The notes under the pieces: generated by a model
Databases searched by the model: none
The model's input: the letters and a program-made list of their open reading frames with translations, nothing else
Told to the model about the DNA's origin: nothing
Program-made: the position numbers and the translations under genes
In this document: positions 28,122 through 37,794 of the stretch, one piece after another
Numbering within the stretch: position 1 is the first letter of the stretch
How the letters are laid out: every line of letters starts with the position of its first letter
NCBI GenBank assembly: GCA_947498645.1
Contig: CANMKS010000001.1
Location: 2,456,032-2,520,031, forward strand
DNA length: 64,000 nucleotides
Source of the DNA: an uncultured Paracoccaceae bacterium
GTDB taxonomy: Bacteria; Pseudomonadota; Alphaproteobacteria; Rhodobacterales; Rhodobacteraceae
Direction of reading: 5' to 3'

Positions 28122-28964
28122 TTATGCACGATCAAGACTGCGCGCCAGCGCGCAGAACGCCTCTAGCCCGACCTGTTCGGCCCGTTCGGTTGGTTTGATC
28201 CCCGCAGCGATCAAGTGATCCTCGATATCCGGGCTGACCGATTTCAGCGCTGACCGCAGCATCTTGCGCCTTTGGTTAAAGGCGGCGGCAACTACTTTGT
28301 TCAACGTGCCAGGATTAGCCGGATAACGTGGCGCGGGCAGGGCCGTCAGATGTACCACGGCCGAATTGACCTTTGGCGGTGGGCTGAAGGCCTCTGGTGG
28401 CAGCTCCAGCACGATGCGTGCGTCTGCCCGCCATTGCGCCAGCAAGGCCAACCGTCCGTAGGCCTTGCTGCCCGGCTCTGCCACGATCCGTTGCGCCACC
28501 TCGCGTTGGAACATCAGCGTGAGGCTTTCCCAGAATGGCGGCCAGGCGGGCGGGGTGAGCCAGCGCACCAACAGTTCGGTGCCCACGTTATAGGGCAGGT
28601 TGGCGGCGATCTTGATCGGCGCTGACAGGTGCTCAAGCGGGTTCACGTCAAGCGCGTCACCGTTGATTGTTTGCAATTGTCCGGGGTAGGCGGCGGCAAT
28701 CTCGGCCAGTGCGGGCATGCAGCGCGGATCTTTCTCGATTGCCAGCACCCGGCGCGCGCCTTCGGCCAGCAGCCCGCGCGTCAGCCCGCCCGGTCCGGGG
28801 CCAATTTCCAGCACATCCGCTTGTGACAAATCCCCGGCCAGCCGCGCGATTTTCGCCGTCAGGTTCAGATCAAGCAGGAAGTTCTGACCAAGTGATTTCT
28901 TGGCTGCAAGGTCATGCGTCGCGATCACCTCGCGCAGGGGCGGCAGGGCGTCGATACTGCTCAT
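28122..28964 (-). CDS. rsmA: 16S rRNA dimethyladenosine transferase
   Basis: RsmA (KsgA) dimethylates two adjacent adenines in the 3' hairpin of 16S rRNA late in 30S assembly. The 280-residue protein shows the family N-terminus [12 protein letters not shown], the SAM motif [14 protein letters not shown], and the [14 protein letters not shown] catalytic segment. It is the last gene of the lptF-to-rsmA operon and overlaps the pdxA stop in an ATGA arrangement. Confidence 0.97.
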   Translation of the reverse strand: MSSIDALPPLREVIATHDLAAKKSLGQNFLLDLNLTAKIARLAGDLSQADVLEIGPGPGGLTRGLLAEGARRVLAIEKDPRCMPALAEIAAAYPGQLQTINGDALDVNPLEHLSAPIKIAANLPYNVGTELLVRWLTPPAWPPFWESLTLMFQREVAQRIVAEPGSKAYGRLALLAQWRADARIVLELPPEAFSPPPKVNSAVVHLTALPAPRYPANPGTLNKVVAAAFNQRRKMLRSALKSVSPDIEDHLIAAGIKPTERAEQVGLEAFCALARSLDRA

Positions 28965-29923
28965 GCGCCCTCGCGGGCATCAGCCATCTGGGCGGCCATG
29001 CGGATGGCGGCGATCATTGATGTGGCATCTGCAACGCCTTGACCTGCGATATCAAAGGCTGTGCCGTGGTCGGGCGAGGTGCGGATAAAGGGCAGGCCCA
29101 GCGTGACATTCACCCCGCCAGAGAAATCCAGCGTCTTGATCGGGATCAGCGCCTGATCGTGGTACATGCAGACCGCCACGTCATAGTGCTGGCGCGCACC
29201 GGCGTGGAACATCGTATCAGCCGACAGCGGCCCGGATATATCCATTCCCTGCGCGCGCAAAGCATCCAGCACCGGGCCGATCATCTCATCTTCTTCGCGG
29301 CCCATCTTGCCGTTTTCGCCTGCATGAGGATTCAGGCCGGCCACCGCGATGCGTGGGTTTGCGATACCGAAATCCCGGCGCAATGCAGCATGGGTGATCA
29401 AAAGCGTATCGGTCAAAAGGCTGGCGGTCAGTGTGTTGGGCACGGCCGCCAGCGGAATATGGATTGTGGTTGGGACAACGCGCAACGCATCGCAGGCCAG
29501 CATCATCACAACCTGCTGGGTGCCGGCCAGTGCGGCCAGATATTCGGTATGGCCGGGATAGGCGAAATCGGCCCCGTCGATCAGAGCGGCCTTGTGGATG
29601 GGTGCGGTGCAAAGCGCACGGGCGGCGCCTGCGCGCACCAGATCAACCCCGTCGCGGATGGCGTCAATCACGCCTTGGGCATGTGCGGGGTTGGGTTTTC
29701 CTGCAACGGCGGGTGCCCCGAAATCGCGCGCCAGTACGGTCAGTTTGGCGGGGTGAATGTCGCTTGGGTCTGCGGCCCGATGCACCGGCGTGCCGTCGGG
29801 CAGGTGGCCAGGGTCGCCAATCCACAAAAGCGGCATTTCGGATTTGAGGGCGGCCCACGCCGAAACCGCAATTTCAGGCCCGATCCCAGCCGGCTCACCG
29901 CAGCTGATCGCAAGAGGTTTCAT
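28961..29923 (-). CDS. pdxA: 4-hydroxythreonine-4-phosphate dehydrogenase
   Basis: This NAD-dependent enzyme acts in the DXP-dependent pathway of pyridoxal-phosphate synthesis. At 320 residues it shows the family start [12 protein letters not shown], the metal-binding histidines in YPGHTEYLA and [12 protein letters not shown], and the C-terminal [16 protein letters not shown] motif. PLP made here is the cofactor of both cysteine desulfurases at 53 and 59 kb. Overlaps with surA upstream and rsmA downstream indicate translational coupling. Confidence 0.97.
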   Translation of the reverse strand: MKPLAISCGEPAGIGPEIAVSAWAALKSEMPLLWIGDPGHLPDGTPVHRAADPSDIHPAKLTVLARDFGAPAVAGKPNPAHAQGVIDAIRDGVDLVRAGAARALCTAPIHKAALIDGADFAYPGHTEYLAALAGTQQVVMMLACDALRVVPTTIHIPLAAVPNTLTASLLTDTLLITHAALRRDFGIANPRIAVAGLNPHAGENGKMGREEDEMIGPVLDALRAQGMDISGPLSADTMFHAGARQHYDVAVCMYHDQALIPIKTLDFSGGVNVTLGLPFIRTSPDHGTAFDIAGQGVADATSMIAAIRMAAQMADAREGA

Positions 29924-31152
29924 CAGGGACGAATGATGGCCGAGGCGCGGAGGTCTTCCAGCAAGGCCTCTGCCAAAGCGGCCAGACGCTGACTACGCAG
30001 CTGCCCACGGATCGCATCGCGATTGGTTGCCTCGGTATCCACATTGTTACGCGCGCAGAGCATCAGAAAGACAAGCGTTTGCCCGTTGTTGCGAGTAAGA
30101 TTGGTCGAGATTTCGCCGGGATCAAGCCGCGCCAGTTCCAGGGCGATATCCTGTGAAATCTCGGATGGTGCCACTGTCAGGCGATCCAGAACCTCCGGAG
30201 GCTGTTTGCGGGCCACGCCATATAGATCATCACAGGTGTCGACCTGATCGCTGACTTGCGCGGCCAGCCTGCGGCCATCGTCCGATTGCCCACCCGGAAT
30301 GTAATAGGCGGCGTAATCAATGCTGACCGGTGCCTGAACCGGGCGGCGGGCCTCGCGTTGCCCGCGCTTTTGGAACAGGGCAATGCCATTGGGGATCTCG
30401 ATGGGTTCGGTGACTTCGCCTGTGTCAAGATCAAGCAAAAGCTGGCGCAGTTGCGGGGGGTAGTTATCCACCGGCAACCAGTCCAGCCGCCCGCCATTCT
30501 CGCGCGAGGGCAGGGCCGAGACCTGACGCGCCGCGCTTTCAAATTCGGCGAATGTACGCAGGCGCGAAATCTGATCGGCGGCCTGACGCGCGCGCGCTGC
30601 ACGGTCCGGCGGGGCTGCGATGATGATCTCGGTCAACAGCACTTCCAACTGCGTTGGCGCGTTGCCACGACGTGCCAAAGCCCGTTCAACATCAGTATCG
30701 GTGATCCGCACCTGGCGCCCAAAGCGGCCACGGACAAAGTTCCGCCAAAGGACACCGACACGTACAAAATCCTCTAGCGTGCTGATATCGACGGCATTTT
30801 GTGACAACATGCGCGTGAATTCGGGCAAGGACATGTTGGCGCGACCTGCAAAGGCTTCGAGTTCCTGCTGAAGCTCGGCGTCCGAGATTTGGACGCCAAA
30901 GCGCGCCATTTCCTTTTCCTTGAGGCGATCTTCGATCAGGGCCTCACGCGCCGCTTCGGTCACATCACCCGGTGTGCGGAAGACCTGCAACAGGCGCGCG
31001 CGTTGGTTCAACTCGTATTGCGTGATGACGCGGTCATCAACAGTGATTGCCGGGGCAAGCTGGCCTTGCGCGTTACCTTGTGTACCGGCCGCGGCTACAA
31101 GTGCCATAGCCACGATCAACGCCTGACCAATCTTCATAAATCTTGTCATCAT
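29923..31152 (-). CDS. surA: SurA-like periplasmic peptidylprolyl isomerase/chaperone
   Basis: A 409-residue exported protein with a signal peptide cleaved near residue 28 (VAAAGTQGNAQ). The SurA N-terminal chaperone domain includes the APAITVDDRVITQYELNQR motif, and a degenerate parvulin region spans about residues 165-270, ending in IPNGIALFQKRGQRE. It would escort outer-membrane proteins, including LptD encoded immediately upstream, to the BAM complex. The start at 31152 is an ATG overlapping the lptD stop; a second ATG follows directly. Confidence 0.88.
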   Translation of the reverse strand: MMTRFMKIGQALIVAMALVAAAGTQGNAQGQLAPAITVDDRVITQYELNQRARLLQVFRTPGDVTEAAREALIEDRLKEKEMARFGVQISDAELQQELEAFAGRANMSLPEFTRMLSQNAVDISTLEDFVRVGVLWRNFVRGRFGRQVRITDTDVERALARRGNAPTQLEVLLTEIIIAAPPDRAARARQAADQISRLRTFAEFESAARQVSALPSRENGGRLDWLPVDNYPPQLRQLLLDLDTGEVTEPIEIPNGIALFQKRGQREARRPVQAPVSIDYAAYYIPGGQSDDGRRLAAQVSDQVDTCDDLYGVARKQPPEVLDRLTVAPSEISQDIALELARLDPGEISTNLTRNNGQTLVFLMLCARNNVDTEATNRDAIRGQLRSQRLAALAEALLEDLRASAIIRP

Positions 31153-33254
31153 CAATTCCTGCAACCCGTGCCGATTCCGCCTGCAGCCCGTCCTGTTGAA
31201 AAGCCGCTGATAGAGCCGCTTATGCCAAAAGTTGTTGTTGGCGCAACCGTATCGGAAGACGTGTAGCGGCGCGAGGCCGAAACGTCGATGGTCACGCACT
31301 CGTTTCGCCACTCAAGCCCGATAGCGCCGCTCACCGGTCGGTCGGCGGCCACGTCGTAGCGTCCGTCGAGCGACAGCGTCCACGCCTCATTGAGTTCAAA
31401 GGCGCTGTCAAAGGACCATTCCGACACTGTTTCGGGCCGATCCTCTGCGGTGTCGCGCCGTTGCCAGATGTAATTGGCCGCCAAGGACACAGTTTCGTTG
31501 CTCCACACAATCCGGCTGTCTGCAACCGTCAACCCGCCGGTATCATCCCATAGGCTGCGCGCGTCGAAAAGGAACCCGTCAGGCAGGGTGACTTGCCCGG
31601 CGACAAGCCAGTCCGATTGCTGTTCATCCAGACCCGACGATCGGGTGAACCCGCTGGGTGCGTCCTGCCGGACCACGCGCCCGAACCCCAGTGTTGATGA
31701 TCCACCAGCCGCACCGCTGCGCGTCCAGACCAATCCGGCCGCCAGTTGCGCCCCGGTTTCGAACGCATCATCACCCGCAAAGCGCGACAGGGCAAAAAGG
31801 TTGGCGGCGTCCAACTCGGTGCGTATGCTGTCCTCGTTGGGTGGGGTGCCACCATAGGTTTCGGCCCAGGACACACTAATCACCGGTTCCAGCAGATGCA
31901 TTGCGTCCCATGGCCCCTGCATTCCCAAAGGCCAGCGCAGCACCGCGCCGCCATAGGGGATCACGCGAAGGTCTGCCTGGTCATAGGCGCTGTCATCGCC
32001 AATCACATAGAGATCGGCCCGCGCGCCCAGTTGCACCTCTGCCAATAGGCCTGCGGGCAGGATCCAACTGTCCTGCCAGGTGCCTTTGGTGCCCAGCCGT
32101 GTCACATCGCGTCCCCGATCGCCATCCACGTCGCTGTAGCGATAGGCGGTATCAATATCCGCGCCGTATTTGAGCGTACCGCCAAAAGCGGGGCGCAGGC
32201 GTTGCGCGTAACTGATATCGGCAATGATGGGGGGCAGTGATGCGTTCGATTCGTCATCACGCAGGGTCTGGTAGTAGGTAAAACGCGCCTGATAGAGCGA
32301 TGTATCAGCCACCCGCCGCAAGCTGATCGCGCTATCAAGCCGGTCCTTGTCCGCATAGCCATAGTCGATCAGATAGGCATCATCACTGACCGCTTCGATA
32401 TCAAAGCTGAGCTGATAGTCATTGTTGAGATCAAAACTGCCGTCAGCGAAAATATATGAGCGGCTTGCCGTTTCCAGCGTGTCAGTGCTGACAGCGCCTT
32501 CGATCCTGACGTCTCCGTTGGCAAAGGCCTGCCTGTAGATAACTTCTAGCGTGGTGGTTTCCGCAGACAGATAGGGGGTCAACGTCACGTCGCGATGATC
32601 CCCCAAAGTGACAAAATAAGGGATTTTGATCCCGGTGCCCAAACGGTTGGTGTTGCGTTGTTCAGGGATCAGGAAACCGGTTGAGCGCTCAAGCGTGGGA
32701 TCGGGCAGACGCATGCGGGGCAACCAGATCACCGGCACACCACGGAGACGGAACGTCGCATTCTCAAAGTAAAGCTGGCGTTCCTGTGTGTCGTGGACAA
32801 CCCGCTCGGCCCGAATATCCCAGAGCGCCGGGCCAGTGCCGCAGACACGGCAGGACGTCGCCGCCGCTTTGTAAAGTTGAGAATAGCGCCCCTCGCGCCG
32901 GTCGATCTGGTTGGCGGCAAGTTGCAATTGCTGGTCCAGCACAATGCGCGCGCCTTGCAATATGCCATTTTCCAGGCGCGGATCGAGTGTCGCGTTGGTT
33001 GCGGTCAGAATCGTGCCGTCAGCCGTCCGAATGAAAATCGGCCCGGTGATCTGCAACGTGTCGCTTGGCTGGTCAAAGACGATCTGGCTTGCCGTCAGGC
33101 GACTGCCATCAAAAAACACCTCGACATTTCCCGAAGCGACCAGTTGATCGTCCGCGTTCAGTTCCACCGTATCGGCAACAAGTGTCGCAGCCCCCTGCGC
33201 CAGCAACATGCCCGGAAGAAGCCACGCCAAAAGACCAAGGACCAGAAACCGCAT
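31152..33254 (-). CDS. lptD: LPS-assembly outer membrane protein LptD
   Basis: A 700-residue beta-barrel that inserts lipopolysaccharide into the outer leaflet. It has a signal peptide (cleavage near residue 20), an OstA-type periplasmic domain at about residues 25-130 (TLVADTVELNADDQLVASG), and the LptD barrel with repeated amphipathic strands. Cysteine pairs lie near residues 135 and 138 and towards the C-terminus, fitting the disulfides needed for LptD maturation. The surA gene follows in TGATG overlap, and lptG precedes with a TAATG overlap. Confidence 0.95.
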   Translation of the reverse strand: MRFLVLGLLAWLLPGMLLAQGAATLVADTVELNADDQLVASGNVEVFFDGSRLTASQIVFDQPSDTLQITGPIFIRTADGTILTATNATLDPRLENGILQGARIVLDQQLQLAANQIDRREGRYSQLYKAAATSCRVCGTGPALWDIRAERVVHDTQERQLYFENATFRLRGVPVIWLPRMRLPDPTLERSTGFLIPEQRNTNRLGTGIKIPYFVTLGDHRDVTLTPYLSAETTTLEVIYRQAFANGDVRIEGAVSTDTLETASRSYIFADGSFDLNNDYQLSFDIEAVSDDAYLIDYGYADKDRLDSAISLRRVADTSLYQARFTYYQTLRDDESNASLPPIIADISYAQRLRPAFGGTLKYGADIDTAYRYSDVDGDRGRDVTRLGTKGTWQDSWILPAGLLAEVQLGARADLYVIGDDSAYDQADLRVIPYGGAVLRWPLGMQGPWDAMHLLEPVISVSWAETYGGTPPNEDSIRTELDAANLFALSRFAGDDAFETGAQLAAGLVWTRSGAAGGSSTLGFGRVVRQDAPSGFTRSSGLDEQQSDWLVAGQVTLPDGFLFDARSLWDDTGGLTVADSRIVWSNETVSLAANYIWQRRDTAEDRPETVSEWSFDSAFELNEAWTLSLDGRYDVAADRPVSGAIGLEWRNECVTIDVSASRRYTSSDTVAPTTTFGISGSISGFSTGRAAGGIGTGCRN

Positions 33255-34348
33255 TACCCGTCCTCGTTATGCAAAAGGATGCCCAGCGACAGGCTGATTG
33301 CGGCAAGCGGTGGTGCCCATGCGGCCAGTAGGGCGGGCAACTGCCCGTTTTCCCCCAGCACCAAGGCAAAATTGCGGATGAAATAGACAACAAACGCCAA
33401 AAGCACCGCACATGTCACCATCAACCCCGTGCGCCCGCCGCGTTGGTGGCGCAGCGTAAAGCTGGCCGCGATCAGGACCATGGCAACAAGGAAGAATGGC
33501 ACGGCCAATTCTCCGTGGAACCAGACAAGGTGACGCTGGGCCGAAAAACCGGCGGCGCGCAGCCGCTCGATAAAGGCGGGCAGTTCCCAAATCGGGATGG
33601 ATGAAGGTGTGCCGAAACTGTCGCGGATCTGATCGGGGGTCAATGTGGATGGCACAGAAAGCTGCGCTTGGGTGACCGCGCCGGCCTCTGGCGTTGTCTC
33701 ATCGCGCAAGGCCCAAGATTTTGCATCACGCAAAAGCCAGGCGCCAGTTGTCAGTTCTGCGGAAGCAGCATTGATGCGCTGTGCCGGGTTTCCGTCCGGC
33801 CCGAAGGTCAAAAAGGTCACATCTGCCAACAGGGTGCCGTCCAAATTCGCACCCTGCGCCCGGATCACCGTTTGCCCCTCGCTGTTGCCCTGCCGCAGCC
33901 AAAGCCCCGTGGACCCGATAGAGAGGACAGAGGCATCGCCGCGCAGCGCATCGCTGCGCGCTTCGAATTGCTTTGATGTGCTGGCCACAATCGGGTTCAG
34001 GATTGTTACGGCGAATAAACCGATCATCAAGGCCACCGTCAGCGGCGCCATGAGAGATCGCATCGCGGACCGTCCTGCCGCGCGTGTCACAACCATTTCG
34101 GACGACCGCGCAAGGCTGAGAAACAGCGCAATAGCCGCAAGGATCATGATCAACGGCATGATCTGATAAATCCCTTTGGGGATATTCAGCAGGCTGAGGG
34201 CCAGGATGCTGAAAAAACTTGTCTCCGCACTGGCATAGCGCCGTGACTGCTCGATCAGATCAATAAAGAGCATGATCAGGAAAAAGATGGTTGCCACACC
34301 CAGAAAGGTCATCAGGAAACGGCGGGCAAAATATCGGTGCAGGATCAT
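33254..34348 (-). CDS. lptG: LPS export ABC transporter permease LptG
   Basis: A 364-residue inner-membrane subunit of LptB2FG, which extracts LPS from the inner membrane. The YjgP/YjgQ layout is present: three N-terminal membrane helices, a periplasmic beta-jellyroll domain (about residues 125-265) and three C-terminal helices. The start is the ATG at 34348 (MILHRYFARRFLMTF), which overlaps the lptF stop as ATGA. The ATPase LptB is not in this window. Confidence 0.94.
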   Translation of the reverse strand: MILHRYFARRFLMTFLGVATIFFLIMLFIDLIEQSRRYASAETSFFSILALSLLNIPKGIYQIMPLIMILAAIALFLSLARSSEMVVTRAAGRSAMRSLMAPLTVALMIGLFAVTILNPIVASTSKQFEARSDALRGDASVLSIGSTGLWLRQGNSEGQTVIRAQGANLDGTLLADVTFLTFGPDGNPAQRINAASAELTTGAWLLRDAKSWALRDETTPEAGAVTQAQLSVPSTLTPDQIRDSFGTPSSIPIWELPAFIERLRAAGFSAQRHLVWFHGELAVPFFLVAMVLIAASFTLRHQRGGRTGLMVTCAVLLAFVVYFIRNFALVLGENGQLPALLAAWAPPLAAISLSLGILLHNEDG

Positions 34349-35475
34349 GGAGCCGCCGCCCCACTGATCCGACGCTTGAACAGGGTTGGTCGGCCTGCCC
34401 AGAACAACAGGAACCAAATGATGATGAACCCGACAAAACTGGGCAGATAGGTGGCAAACCACAGCGCCTCATTGCTGCGGGCGATGCGCAGGCCGGTTGT
34501 TTCAAAGGCCTTGACCACGATGATCAGGGCAATTGCGGCCATGATCTGCTTCCAGACGCCAAAGCGGCTGTAGCCCCCAACCATAAGAGCAGAAAACCCA
34601 AGCAGGGCGGCAACCATGCCCAGAATGGATTGGCTGAACCTGTCGTGCGCTCTGGCGAGCAGTTGCGCCTTGGATCTGCGGGTTTCCGCGATCAACTCGG
34701 GCGATGGGTTCAGTATCTCCCAGGTAAAAACATGCGAGTCGCGCCTGCGGGTGCTGCTGCGTTCCCCGATCAGGCTACTGATGTTGTAAGCAAAATCATC
34801 AAAGGTCGTGGTAAAAAGCTTTTGATCGTCGTTGCGCAGCGTCTGCACCATGCCGTCAATCATCACCAGTTGGGTCGTGCTATCCTCGCGGATCAAAAAG
34901 GCCTTGGAGGCGGTGTAGGTCACCTCATCGCGGGTGCTTCGGCTATCTGTCAGAAAGATATCAAGCAATTCGCCGGCGGGGGTGATTTCACGGATGTAGA
35001 ACGTCACGCCACTGACCGGTTCGATGAACTGCCCTTCGGTCAGCAGGCGTGCAGTGATGTTCTGGGCGATATCCGCTTCGCGGGCATCCAACCGGGCACT
35101 GCTGAGCGGGACAAGAATATGCATCAGGATCGACATGATCGCTGCCACGATCAGCCCGAAACAAGCCACCGGGCGGGCCAGCCGAAACGGCGAATAGCCA
35201 GTGGCCTGCACCACCGTCAGCTCGGCTTCGGTTGACATGCGGTTGGTGACATAGACAGCCGCGGCGAAACCCGCCAGCGGCAGCGCCAGCCGGATCACGG
35301 ACGGCAGCGAAAGCGCTGTAAACTCTAGGAAAACACCCGCCGACTGGCCGTCTGCAATCAGCTGGTCAAACAGCACAACCGCCCGGTTGATCCAATAGAT
35401 CAGCACAAGCACCAGGCTGAAAAAGCCAAAGAGCACCATCAACTGCGACAGCATATATCTGTCAAATCGTGCCAA
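34345..35475 (-). CDS. lptF: LPS export ABC transporter permease LptF
   Basis: The 376-residue partner of LptG, with the same architecture of membrane helices flanking a periplasmic domain (about residues 120-270). MARFDRYMLSQLMVLFGFF is the typical amphipathic start leading into the first helix. It is the first gene of the six-gene lptF-lptG-lptD-surA-pdxA-rsmA chain and is divergent from pepA, so the operon promoter should lie in the 141-nt gap at 35476-35616. Confidence 0.95.
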   Translation of the reverse strand: MARFDRYMLSQLMVLFGFFSLVLVLIYWINRAVVLFDQLIADGQSAGVFLEFTALSLPSVIRLALPLAGFAAAVYVTNRMSTEAELTVVQATGYSPFRLARPVACFGLIVAAIMSILMHILVPLSSARLDAREADIAQNITARLLTEGQFIEPVSGVTFYIREITPAGELLDIFLTDSRSTRDEVTYTASKAFLIREDSTTQLVMIDGMVQTLRNDDQKLFTTTFDDFAYNISSLIGERSSTRRRDSHVFTWEILNPSPELIAETRRSKAQLLARAHDRFSQSILGMVAALLGFSALMVGGYSRFGVWKQIMAAIALIIVVKAFETTGLRIARSNEALWFATYLPSFVGFIIIWFLLFWAGRPTLFKRRISGAAAP

Positions 35476-35616
35476 TACGCTGTCCTTCGGTGATGGCTGC
35501 CTGCCTTTACCCCGGCAAACTAGCGCATGCGTGCAGCGGATTGAACCGCTATCTGGTCATTGGCGTGGTGGCAGGCTAGGACTGGCGCAACACGTCTGTT
35601 TACCAAAGGAATGCCT

Positions 35617-37083
35617 ATGACGACGCCCGCTGAAATCCAGTTCAAACCCGTGGATCTTGACGCCGTGGCCGATGCCCCCGGCAAGGTTGTTGTCTTTGTG
35701 GATCGTGATGGCAAGCTGGATGCAGGCGCGCGCAAGGTCAACACGCTGACCCGCAAGGCGCTGGCGCGGTTTGTCGATAGTGCAGCTTTTGAAAAGATGG
35801 CCCCCGGTGATCTATCGTCGATCGCCTATCCTGCGGGCTTGGCCGCCGAGGCAGTCTGCGTGATCAAGTTGGGCCGTCGCCCGACCAGTCAGGAGGCCCG
35901 CAAGGCCGGTGCGCAACTGGCCAAGGCGCAAGGTTGCAAGGACCTGTTGATCCTGGGCGGTACGATCGCGCGCGCGGATGAGATTGCACTGGGCCTTGCG
36001 CTGCGCGGCTACAGCTTTGACGCCCATAAGACAGCAGCGGCCAAACCATCAGGCAAGATCGCCTTTATGGTTTCAAAACCCGAAGAAGTTGCCAAATCCG
36101 CGGCCCCAATGGCCGCCATTGCCGAAGGCGTGTTCTTTACCCGTGATCTGACCAATGAACCGGCCAATGTGCTGACCACTGACGATTTTGCCGCAAGGCT
36201 GGCCGCGATGCAGGATCTTGGCCTTGATGTAGAGATCCTTGAGGAAGAGGAACTGGCCAAACTGGGGATGCGCACATTGCTGAGCGTGGGGCAGGGGTCG
36301 GCCAGCCCGTCCAAGGTTGTCGTGATGAAGTGGAATGGCGGCGGCGATGAAGCGCCCTTTGCCTTGGTGGGCAAGGGCGTGGTGTTTGATACCGGGGGCA
36401 TCAGCCTCAAGCCCGCAGGTGGCATGGAAGACATGACCATGGATATGGGCGGGGCCGGTGTTGTCTCGGGCGTGATGCGCGCGCTGGCGCTGCGCAAAGC
36501 CAAGGCCAATGTTGTCGGTCTGGTTGGGCTGGTTGAAAACATGCCATCCGGCACCGCAACCCGCCCCGGTGACGTGATCAAGTCGATGAAGGGTGACACG
36601 GTTGAGGTCATCAACACCGACGCCGAAGGGCGTTTGGTGCTGGCTGATGTGCTATGGTATGCACAGGAACGGTTCAAGCCGGTGGGCATGATCAATCTGG
36701 CCACGCTGACCGGCGCCATTATCGTCGCTCTGGGGCATGAGAACGCGGGTGTGTTTTCCAATTCCGATGCGTTGAGTGAGGCGTTCCTCAAAGCGGCGAA
36801 AGCCGAAGGCGAAGGCGCGTGGCGAATGCCGATGGGCCCTGCCTATGATGACCTGCTGAAATCGCGGATCGCGGATATGAAGAATATCGGCGGGCGTCCG
36901 GCGGGGTCGATCACGGCGGCGCAGTTCCTGCAACGCTTTGTGAAGGATGATGTCCCTTGGGCGCATCTTGATATTGCTGGCACTGCAAGCGTGAAAAAGG
37001 AAACGGCGCTGGCACCTGCCGGGGCGACCGGCTGGGGCGTCATGGCGCTGAACCGGTTGATTGCCGACAACTACGAGAATTAA
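35617..37083 (+). CDS. pepA: Leucyl aminopeptidase
   Basis: A cytosolic M17 metallo-aminopeptidase of 488 residues that removes N-terminal residues in peptide turnover; homologues also bind DNA in recombination. Catalytic motifs GKGVVFDTGGISLKPAGGM and the signature NTDAEGRLVLAD are intact. I use the ATG at 35617, spaced seven bases from AAAGGA; an ATG at 35611 is too close to that site. It is divergent from lptF and followed three bases later by holC. Confidence 0.96.
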   Translation: MTTPAEIQFKPVDLDAVADAPGKVVVFVDRDGKLDAGARKVNTLTRKALARFVDSAAFEKMAPGDLSSIAYPAGLAAEAVCVIKLGRRPTSQEARKAGAQLAKAQGCKDLLILGGTIARADEIALGLALRGYSFDAHKTAAAKPSGKIAFMVSKPEEVAKSAAPMAAIAEGVFFTRDLTNEPANVLTTDDFAARLAAMQDLGLDVEILEEEELAKLGMRTLLSVGQGSASPSKVVVMKWNGGGDEAPFALVGKGVVFDTGGISLKPAGGMEDMTMDMGGAGVVSGVMRALALRKAKANVVGLVGLVENMPSGTATRPGDVIKSMKGDTVEVINTDAEGRLVLADVLWYAQERFKPVGMINLATLTGAIIVALGHENAGVFSNSDALSEAFLKAAKAEGEGAWRMPMGPAYDDLLKSRIADMKNIGGRPAGSITAAQFLQRFVKDDVPWAHLDIAGTASVKKETALAPAGATGWGVMALNRLIADNYEN

Positions 37084-37086
37084 CGC

Positions 37087-37539
37087 ATGGGTGCCGCGTT
37101 CTTCTACCATCTGACGGACAGCCCGCTGGAGACAACCTTGCCGATGCTGATTGGCAAGGCGCGGGGCGCGGGTTGGCGGGTGTTGGTGCGCGGAACCGAT
37201 GCGACGCTGCTGAAACGGCTGGATGACGTGCTGTGGCAGGGGCCGGAGGATGGGTTTCTGCCGCATGGATTGGCTGGCGGACCGCATGACGCGGATCAGC
37301 CGGTGCTGCTGGGCGATGTGTCCAGTGACGGGTTTGCTTGCGTGATGAGTGTTGCCGGCGCCGAGGTTGCCGCCGCAGAGGTGACTGCATTGGAGCGGAC
37401 ATGCATTTTGTTCGACGGCCATGATGGCGCTGCGTTGGACCATGCGCGTGGCCAATGGAAGGCGCTGACGGACGCAGGATGCAGCGCACAGTATTGGGCG
37501 CAAGAGGACGGACGTTGGACAAAGAAGGCAGAGAAGTAG
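37087..37539 (+). CDS. holC: DNA polymerase III subunit chi
   Basis: The 150-residue chi subunit links the clamp loader to single-stranded DNA-binding protein. Typical features are the start FFYHLTDSPLETTLPMLIGKA, the WRVLVRGTDA strand, the DD.LW segment (LDDVLWQGPEDGFLPHG) and the ERTCILFDGHD motif. The adjacency pepA-holC is conserved in proteobacteria. The stop is followed by a 255-nt gap with no convincing gene. Confidence 0.93.
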   Translation: MGAAFFYHLTDSPLETTLPMLIGKARGAGWRVLVRGTDATLLKRLDDVLWQGPEDGFLPHGLAGGPHDADQPVLLGDVSSDGFACVMSVAGAEVAAAEVTALERTCILFDGHDGAALDHARGQWKALTDAGCSAQYWAQEDGRWTKKAEK

Positions 37540-37794
37540 GGTTTGAATGGCAATCTGCCGCGCAAGTCATTGCGGAAGTTTGACGAAAATTGGATCATCA
37601 CCGAGCGGCTGTTACGCTTGCGTCCCTTTGCCAAGATGACGGCGATTGACCTTGTTATCATGATCGCGATTGGGTCACTGTCAGCGGCGGAAGTCAGGCG
37701 ACATCATGGTATTGATCGTCAGATGGCCCTGACCTTTGCGTCAAAGCAAGTTCGAAGACTAAAAAACGGCCTCAAAACTCCACTGAAACTTGAT

